A DNA stretch of 64,000 bases from Silurus meridionalis (taxonomy: Eukaryota; Chordata; Actinopteri; Siluriformes; Siluridae), in contig NC_060891.1 in the NCBI RefSeq assembly GCF_014805685.1, positions 2,872,001 to 2,936,000 of the forward strand, given 5' to 3'. The position numbers and the translations under genes are program-made. The notes below the pieces were generated by a model, which was not told the origin of the DNA, did not search any database, and saw nothing but the letters and a program-made list of their open reading frames with translations. Below are positions 57,221-64,000 of this stretch, in pieces. Every line of letters begins with the position of its first letter. Within the stretch, counting starts at the first letter, position 1.

Positions 57221-57426
57221 TCTTTCTTTCGGCTTCTCCCATTAGGGGGCGCCACAGCGGATCATCCGCATGTTTGATTTGGCACGTTTTTACGCTGGAT
57301 ACCCTTCCTAACGCAACCCTCCCCATTTATCCGGGTTTGGGACCGGCACTAAGGCTTGTGCACCCCTAATGGCTGGGCTTGGTTCCCTGACCAGATCGAC
57401 CACTGAACCACTAGACCACCAGGGAA
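57221..57426 (-). mobile_element. tRNA-Glu-derived SINE, second copy
   Basis: Reverse of the element at 665. From the right: TCCCTGGTGGTCTAGTGG head, then a deletion that removes the anticodon arm and most of box B, then the body with GTGCCGGTCCCAAACCC and AGGGTATCCAGCG. It ends with GGCGCCCCCTAATGG, GAGAAGCCGAAAG and an AAAGAAAG tail. It therefore keeps the 3' tail missing from the copy at 665. Confidence 0.85.
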
Positions 57427-57891
57427 CTTTATAAAGATTTATAACAATAATAATAAAAAATACGCCATTCAATACGTACGCCGGGGGACTCCGAAAAAGT
57501 TTGGTAAGAATATGTGTACCATTACACCCCTACTTAGTACATGTGTGTAGATTATACTATAGGTATAATACTAGATTTTAGTGCACCATAGCAGGATTAT
57601 AAGGCAGTAAGTGTAGAACACTAAGGTGTCATTTGACAATGGACTATTTATAGTATAGTTGTATGTGCCGATAAAGCCGAGCGTAAAATTAATGAGTATT
57701 AGTGTAATAGTGTAATATAGAGTAAAAAAGGTGTAAGGCAGTTTCATTTGTTTTGTATGGTTGCAGTATAATATAATGCAATGTGAGATGTAGTATATTA
57801 ATAAATTAATAAATATTTGGGGTCAAAATTGAAGGCTTACTGTGAAGGCATGGAACATAAACAGTATGTATGGGTTAAAAATGTAGTGCAG

Positions 57892-57894
<3 letters not shown>
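57427..57894. other. Unassigned AT-rich DNA
   Basis: Words such as GTAGATTATACTATAGG and AGTGCACCATAGCAGG again loosely resemble the minisatellite at 61 kb. No gene supported. Confidence 0.35.

Positions 57895-57954
<60 letters not shown>
57895..57954 (+). repeat. (TA)n microsatellite
   Basis: About 29 TA units. Confidence 0.95.
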
Positions 57955-57957
<3 letters not shown>

Positions 57958-60033
57958 ATAAAATGAGTGCAATAAGTGCTATGGTTATATAGAAGTATTG
58001 TGCTATATATTAGTATGCATCGAGTTTATAATTTGTAAGTGGAGGAAGTTCCCTAGGAGGTCAGTCACCTCTCATGGGGGAATAAAGTGTGTCTAGGTGT
58101 ACTAAGCCCAATGAAAATCATTTAACACACCCTGGATATTGAGCAAAGCTCAATTTGTGGGGATATGTTGTTGTTTTTTTATTGGTATACTCCCAGAGGT
58201 CCTTTAGCCCCAACGGTAGACTACAATAAATTGGACACAGCCAGGAATCGATAAATACAGTAACAAAAATGTAAGATTTATTACCCAGGTCTCTGAGACT
58301 GCTGTGTAATTGTGTTATATGATGTAGTGCGCGATGTACTGCAAACCTAAATGACCATCTGTTACTTTTTTGACTTGTCAACAAACCAATTATTGATAAG
58401 GTATTGATGAGTTCAGACTTATACAGTCATGTAGCAGGCGGCCGTATTTCTGCCCTGTTTACTGCTACACCTTGGTTGGAACAGACTCTCAGACTAGCAG
58501 TTAACAAGATGTCCATTGGGAGACATTGTCCATAAGCTACGCTGCCATTCTTTTTTTTTTTTTTACATTAAATGGGTTCTCACCAAAACCCATCCTGTCA
58601 GCTTCTTAGTTTCATACTATTTCTCAAAGTTTTATGCGTAGCAGGAAAAGTGCACCTGATAGATTCGGATCGTCATCTAATAATCACACATCGCGTAGCG
58701 TCCGCAAACCGGTTTTGTGACATGGCGGTGTTATGTAAAAATGGTGAGCTTCAGGTATTAGATCCTTCTTACTAGTTTTTTGTTCAGAGCGCAAGCAGAT
58801 TGGGACTCGAGGCAATTCTAGAGGCAAATGAAAAATGAAATGGTAATTAAGTCTGGGTTAGAAGTGGAGAGCCTGTCAGTGGAGAGAAATTGAAGCGGCG
58901 AAGGAATCGGATTTCCGAACGTTTTAAGCGCTTTTTTTTTCATTTTCTTTCTTTTTTTTCTTTCCTTCACCCCCTCCCCCCACCGCTCGCTCACGAGAGC
59001 ACTCTGGGCACCGAGAGCCATTGTCTGGCCCATGACAGATCTCAATAAAGCCATACTAATTTATTTCAAGAGCACCATTATTCCTTTGCCCTCGCAGGTG
59101 TTGCACTATTAAAATGAAATGCATTACTCGGGGTGCGAGATATCGCCAGCGTCCGCGGTCTCCCCCAATCGAATTGAAGACACCTTGCTTTCAACGAGGC
59201 TGCTGCGAGGACTGTAAAAATATAATAGGCATACAGTTCAATACCTCTTTATTTCCCTACATCCCATTCATATAGATAATCGTTTGTAGGCACATCTTCT
59301 TCTGGGAAGGAATCATTTTCAGCTAAGGTACACTCGTGGGTTGCTAATGTACTCAATAGCGTCTTTTTTTTTTTTGACTTCTGAAACAGCATATAAACAC
59401 ACACACATACACACACGCAATCTCTCCTGCCCCTTATATGAACCCCTAAGCTTGCTAAATGCGTACTAGCAATACGGCCCTTCTGGGAAGGTGATTAACT
59501 CGACAAGGATGCACGCTTTGATCTCTCTTTTTTCTCCAGGACCCCTCGAGGATGAAAGTGTTATGTGAGCGTTCTGTTCTGCTTAAATGTAAATGAAAAA
59601 ACAAAACAAAACAAAAAAAAACCGTTGAAAACAATCTGCGAGGCTTTCAGACGCAAAGCATCAAACATGCTGCTACGATCAAGTAATCAAATACATTTAT
59701 GCATAATCTTATAAATAAATCAATATCGAGGTTGCGGTGTTGAAGAGCTGCAGGAAGCGCTGTCTTTTATCCGCCTTTGATCTCGGCTCAACATTAGTGT
59801 GATGTTGACTCGTTATTACTCGCGTTCGGCTCTTTGGGAGGCTACAGCTGTCCGCCTGTTGGCGTGTGGAGTTTGAGTATAGTGAGGCGTGTAGTAGTGA
59901 GATTACAGTGTGTCTGAATATAGAAGGTATAGCTGGAGTATAGAGCAGCGTTTTTGCAGGATGATTACGGTGTGCCTCAGCCACATGTGTCAACATTTTA
60001 ATATACTGAATATATTAGTGCGCCGTAATATGC
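57955..60033. other. Unassigned DNA with candidate conserved block at 59040-59230
   Basis: The stretch 59040-59230 (for example GCCATACTAATTTATTTC, TGCACTATTAAAATGAAATG) is non-repetitive and could be conserved non-coding DNA. 59870-59960 has degenerate GTGTAGTAGTGAGATTACAGTG-like words related to the minisatellite downstream (no run over 20 bases intended as a unit). Frames of 67-95 codons have no motif. Confidence 0.3.
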
Positions 60034-60568
60034 GGTGCTATCAAAAAGTTTCGAACCTTCATAAGTCAGTGTGCCAAAGACATCATTCTGTGTACATAAA
60101 GATCTGTGCAACTGGTGCTATTCTGACCACATGCGTTACCACGTCTGCGATTTCATCATGGACAGCAAGTTAGAGCGAATAGCAAACATGAAATTCTGTG
60201 TAAAACTGGGCAAATCTGTCACAGAGACATGTGACAAGATTCAACAAGATTGCGGCGACGCTACAACAAGTCGTATGAGGTGTTTCGAGTGGCACGAGTG
60301 CTTCAAGAGTGGAAGAATATCACTGAAAGACGACAGGAAAACGGGAAGACCTATTACCATTTTTAACGCTATTGCGGAGATCCAGGGCCAATTACAGAAG
60401 GTGATTGACATGCTTCAAAAAGAAGACGTCCAATACACATTCCAGAAGTGGCAGGAACGCTGGGAGCGCTGGATGAGGGGACTTGAAAGTTTTGAAAGTG
60501 ATAATATGTAAACGTAGATAAAGTACTATTTTGTAAGCAAAGCTACTTACGAAACTTTTAATACCACC
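60034..60568 (+). mobile_element. Mariner-family element with both ends, internally deleted (copy D)
   Basis: Left end GGTGCTATCAAAAAGTTTCG and inverted right end GGTGGTATTAAAAGTTTCG are clear terminal repeats. At about 535 bp it is less than half the usual 1.3 kb of a full mariner. It encodes the joined N- and C-terminal parts of the transposase in one open frame (60158-60511). It is the best preserved of the four family members here (others at 9594, 18977 and 22641). Confidence 0.85.
60158..60511 (+). CDS. Open frame of a core-deleted mariner transposase
   Basis: The 117-codon frame starts at the ATG at 60158; the open frame reaches back to an ATG at 60071, but family alignment favours the later start. 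Residues 1-65 are the N-terminal helix-turn-helix region (MDSKLERIANMKFCVKLGKS, then SRMRCFEWHECFKSGRISL and a TGRP linker). Residues 66-117 are the C-terminus (AIAEIQGQLQKVIDML, FQKWQERWERWMRGLESF). The whole catalytic core with its three acidic residues is missing. Any product could bind the element's ends but not cut. No stop or frame shift breaks the joined frame. Expression is unknown; it may simply be a young deletion derivative. Confidence 0.6.
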   Translation: MDSKLERIANMKFCVKLGKSVTETCDKIQQDCGDATTSRMRCFEWHECFKSGRISLKDDRKTGRPITIFNAIAEIQGQLQKVIDMLQKEDVQYTFQKWQERWERWMRGLESFESDNM

Positions 60569-60929
60569 TTGTAAAGAGTGTATTCCAGTGTCCAGTGTGT
60601 CCAGAATGATTATAAGGTCTCATAGTATGGCTGTGTATAGTGGGTCTACCTTTATCACAATTTGTGTAGCTTTAATGTATACAGATGCTTTATGCACTGT
60701 ACTGTAGTATGGTTATAGTAAGTATAGTATGATTGTAGTATGTCTAAGTAAAGTGTGTATTGCTGCAGTATAGAATAGTGTGCAATATTATATTAGCTGT
60801 AATATAATACATTGTGGGGTGGTATGATTGTATAGTGTGTGTAGCAGGCTGTATTATTATTATTATTGTTATTATTATTATTAAATATTATAGCATGTCT
60901 GAGTGTGTAGTTACATCGATGTATATATT
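60569..60929. repeat. Degenerate fringe of the minisatellite
   Basis: Words such as TATGGCTGTGTATAGTGGG, TGTACTGTAGTATGG and TATGATTGTAGTATG mark decayed units. An (ATT)n tract lies at 60855-60885. Confidence 0.6.
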
Positions 60930-62200
60930 GTAGTTGTTGAATGGTGCACTGTGGTATACAATAAATGTAGTATAGTGTGTGTAGGTGCAGTACAGTGCAT
61001 TTCTGATGTAAAATGATTGTAGTATAGTGTGTGTAACTGTAGTGTAGTGCATTTCTGGTTTATGTGTAGTTGTAGTATAGTGCACTGTATTGTAGAATGA
61101 TTGTAGTATAGTGTGTGTAGCTGTAGTATAGTGCACTGTAGTTTAGTATGATTGTAGTATAATGCGTGTAGTTGTATTATAATGCACTGTAGTGTAGAAT
61201 CATTATAGTATAGTGTGTTTAGTTGTAGTATAGTTCACTGTAGTGTAGTCTGATTGTAGTATAGTGTGTGTAGTTGTAGTATAATGCACTGTAGTTAAGT
61301 ATATTTGCAGTATAATGTGTGCAGTTGTAGTATAGTGCAGTGTAGTGTAGTATGATTGTAGTATAGTGTGTGTGGTTGTATTATAGTGCACTGTAGTGTA
61401 TTATGATTGTAGTATAATGTGTGTAGCTGTAGTAAAGTGCACTGTAGTGTAGTATGATTGTAGTATAGTGTGTGTGTGTGTAGTAGTTGTAGTATAGTGC
61501 ACTGTAGTTTAGTATATTTGCAGTATAGTGTGTGTAGTAGTATTGTGCAGTGTAGTATGATTGTAGTATAGTGTATGTGGTTGTAGTATAGTGCACTGTA
61601 GTGTAGTATATTTGCAGTATAGTGTGTGTAGTTGTAGTATAGTATGATTGTATTATAGTGTGTGTGGTTGTAGTATAGTGCACTGCAGTGTAGTATGATT
61701 GTAGTATAATGTGTGTAACTGTAGTATAGCGCACTGTAGTGTAGTAAGTTTGTACTATAGTGTGTGTAGCTGTAGTATAGTGCACTGTAGTGTAGTATGA
61801 TTGTAGTATAATGTGTGTGGTTGTAGTATAGTGCACTGTGGTGTAGTATGATTGTAGTATACTGTATGTGGTTGTAGTATAGTGCACTGTAGTGTAGTAT
61901 GATTGTAGTATAATGTGTGTAGCTGTAGTATAGTGCACTGTAGTGTAGTATGATTGTAGTATAGTGTGTGTGGTTGTAGTATAGTGCACTGTAGTGTAGT
62001 ATAATTGTAATATAGTGTATGTGGTTGTAGTATAGTGCACTGTAGTGTAGTGTGATTGTAGTATAATGTGTATGGTTGTAGTATAGTGCACTGTAGTGTA
62101 GTATGATTGTAGTATAATTGTGTAGCTGTAGTATAGCGCACTGTGATGTAGCATGATTGTAGTGTATAGTGTGTATAGTTGCAAAATAGTATAGAATCAT
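60930..62200 (+). repeat. 51-bp minisatellite, about 24 units
   Basis: The unit consists of GTAGTATGATTGTAGTATA, then GTGTGTGTGGTTGTAG and TATAGTGCACTGTAGT. It is best preserved between about 61690 and 62110, where successive units are 51 bp. Variants differ at a few sites, and some units are shortened. On the minus strand it gives frames of up to 301 codons because 51 is a multiple of three: the peptide has a 17-residue period (SALYYNHTHYTTIILHY). No gene is implied. Confidence 0.92.
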
Positions 62201-62400
62201 TTGCGGTATTATGATTATAGCATGTTGGAGCGTATGATGTATATACAGTAGCTGTAGTACAGTTTAGTGAGGTGTGAGCTGTGTGGCGTGAGCTCATCTT
62301 TTATTGTATACATTTTATGTCTAATATATTGAACAAAACAATTCAGGATTGCAGTGTTAAGAGAAGAGAGCTGTCTTTTATCTTTCCTTGACATTTTATC
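62201..62400. other. Array fringe and spacer
   Basis: Decayed minisatellite words to about 62290, then unremarkable AT-rich sequence. Confidence 0.4.
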
Positions 62401-63260
62401 TCCTTATGACAGTGATGTGGTGTCGACTTTTTTTCACCTCCCCTGCTGGCCGTCAGGGAAACTTTTGGGCAGTTGAGAGGCAGGTGTCAGCCATGATGAT
62501 GGTGATTGTTGAAAGCGTACAGCTTCCCTTCTTATTATTAGTAAGTGCTCACTAACCCAGCACGGATCTCATCCGCTCTCGATCGAGGGCTCAGCAACAA
62601 GAGCTGCCTGGGTAATTTCTGTCCTGTGACAGAGCCCGGGAGGAAATTGCACAGGTGGATAATCGCGTGATTGCGCTCGTCCTTCTGCCCCTCATATTGT
62701 GTCACAACACTCTAAACTCCACTTGCTGCCTCCCTCTCGTCCCCCACCCCCCCATCGCCAACAACACCATGCCACGCTCCCTGCCCCTCCTGCCCCTCCC
62801 TCCACGGCAATGACAGCGCGGTGAAATTAGATCATCGGCAGCAGAAAGTCGTTTGTTTCCAGTGTCAGCATGTTTTGTTCATTTTGTCCGTGGATTGAAT
62901 TATGGTTATGAGACAGGCGTTAATGAATTTATGAGCCTCGAGATGTGTCAGAGAAGCGAGCGCGGGAGGAGAAACTTGAAAGGGGCCAGGAATAGTCGAG
63001 AATAATGGCTTCTTTTTTTCCACACCCGACTTTCTCGCGCTTTGCGTTTTTCGAGCCACATTTTCTGACATTGTGTCCAAATATAATCTCCAGCCAGATG
63101 GTAACTTTCAGAAGGCTGACAAAAGAATCAGGGTTTTTTATTGATCACTCGCTGAAAGAGTGGAGCAAAATGATTCTGGTTCTAGAAAAGAACTGATGTA
63201 ATGCTTAGAGGTTAAAGAAGCGTTTTAGCACATATTTTACCGGTTAGCTAGCTTAAAAAG
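62401..63260. other. Non-repetitive GC-richer block, candidate conserved non-coding DNA
   Basis: Moderate to high GC with no repeat signature, including AACCCAGCACGGATCTC, GCACAGGTGGATAATCG and a C-rich stretch at 62730-62810. Frames of 63-71 codons on both strands lack motifs. The block looks single-copy, and regulatory function is only a possibility. Confidence 0.35.
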
Positions 63261-64000
63261 ATGCACAACGTGCAAATTAACAGTATTCGTGCAAGGTATT
63301 GTATTGTTTTCCTGGTACAAAGGAATTAGGTTCAGCATGTGGATCATGAATATGCAGTTTTTTGGGGTTTTTTTTGCATGCGTTTTCTTTTTTTTTCTTG
63401 CGTTTGAATCGACCTTGAAATGATTTATGGTGATTTAACACCAGACAGATTTTGTTTATCGACACCGTGACGGCATCGACGCCCACAGAAGCAATAATCC
63501 GCCCGTGTTTTTGGTTATTTACTGAAAATGGTGCATCAAATTGGATATCTCGACTGCTTGATTTTCCGTGCTTCGCCGCATACGTACGCTGTAAAAGTCG
63601 ATTTTAACCGCCACGTCGTGTTTTAGCGTCGAACGACAACTACATAAATAAATAAATAAAACGATCCTATCGCCGTGCTCACAGACAGAAAGGAGAGATA
63701 AACTAACGTGTACAGTTCTCCAGTCAGTCCTGCCCACGTCTCGCACTTCCCTCCCTTTGTAGACAAACCCCCCCTCTGGTGCCGACTCATATCAGAAGTG
63801 GAAAAAACGGCTGGAGGAGTAGAAGAGGAGGAACAAATAAAATATTGACAAACCGAGAGAAAATGAAAGCCTTTGGCTTCTGAAGAGAAAGAGCAAGAGA
63901 GAGAGGAAGAGGGAGAAAGATGAGTCAAACAGAAGGAAGCCAATGTTCTGGAAGGAATGGATGAAAAAGTGAAGGAAGGAAGTGAGTGAAGAAAGAAAGA
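63261..64000. other. Unassigned DNA, CpG-containing then purine-rich
   Basis: 63450-63640 has many CpGs (for example CGTACGCTGTAAAAGTCG). From about 63790 the plus strand becomes purine-rich, ending in GAAGGAAGGAAG-type repeats at the window edge. Minus-strand frames of 69-106 codons lack motifs and partly reflect the purine bias. Confidence 0.3.

Noticed and set aside
61295..62297. Minus-strand frames of 301, 267 and 180 codons
   Set aside because: They are translations of the 51-bp minisatellite in different phases. The 17-residue period and the presence of long frames in all three phases show they come from the repeat, not from selection on a protein.

Overview
The window reads as nuclear DNA from a ray-finned fish. 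Two things support this. It carries many relics of repeat families typical of teleosts: Tc1-like and mariner transposons, hAT-like elements with CAGNGGTGGA ends, a Glu-tRNA-headed SINE, and LINE tails ending in GACAATAAAAG. It is also very rich in dinucleotide, (GGAT)n and (TCTA)n microsatellites. The mix, especially the Tc1 relics, recalls otophysan fish such as catfishes, but that is recollection of repeat types and not a search result. I found no bacterial, viral or organellar gene and no multi-exon host gene. Almost every open frame is short, lies in a simple repeat, or is a piece of transposase. The window is best read as intergenic or long-intron DNA.

Layout. 0-5.6 kb: hAT-like ends, a SINE, Tc1 relics and (GT)n tracts. 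5.6-12.5 kb: AT-rich DNA with a 195-bp tandem duplication, a deleted mariner and a (GGAT)n field. 12.6-19.6 kb: SINE and LINE fragments, a nearly full-length dead Tc1 element, facing (TG)n/(CA)n tracts and a second deleted mariner. 20.9-21.6 kb: a decayed minisatellite of about 30 bp carrying repeated CCAAT boxes, broken by a small MITE. 22.6-25.1 kb: mariner and Tc1 relics and a LINE tail. 26.0-26.9 kb: (TCTA)n, then a CpG-containing block with coding-like frames. 27.9-31.2 kb: three related segments with a triplet tract, one grown to about 1.5 kb. 31.9-33.2 kb: an unassigned open frame, a 0.66-kb inverted-repeat transposon and a 45-bp-arm palindrome. 33.3-43.0 kb: two tandem copies of a 4.83-kb segment, about 99% identical by eye, sharing the 6-bp sequence TAGACA at all three junctions. 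43-56 kb: old repeats and unassigned DNA. 56-62.3 kb: a second SINE copy, a mariner whose deleted transposase keeps an open frame, and a 51-bp minisatellite of about 24 units. 62.3-64 kb: GC-richer unassigned sequence.

No genes work together here. The content is repeat biology plus several non-repetitive GC-richer blocks that could be conserved regulatory DNA; that needs a cross-species alignment I cannot run. I do not see a clear undescribed biological system. The most unusual objects are the 4.83-kb tandem duplication, the palindrome beside it, the two minisatellites, the mariner-derived open frame and two unassigned coding-like stretches. All boundaries were placed by eye; most are good to a few bases at inverted repeats and to tens of bases elsewhere.
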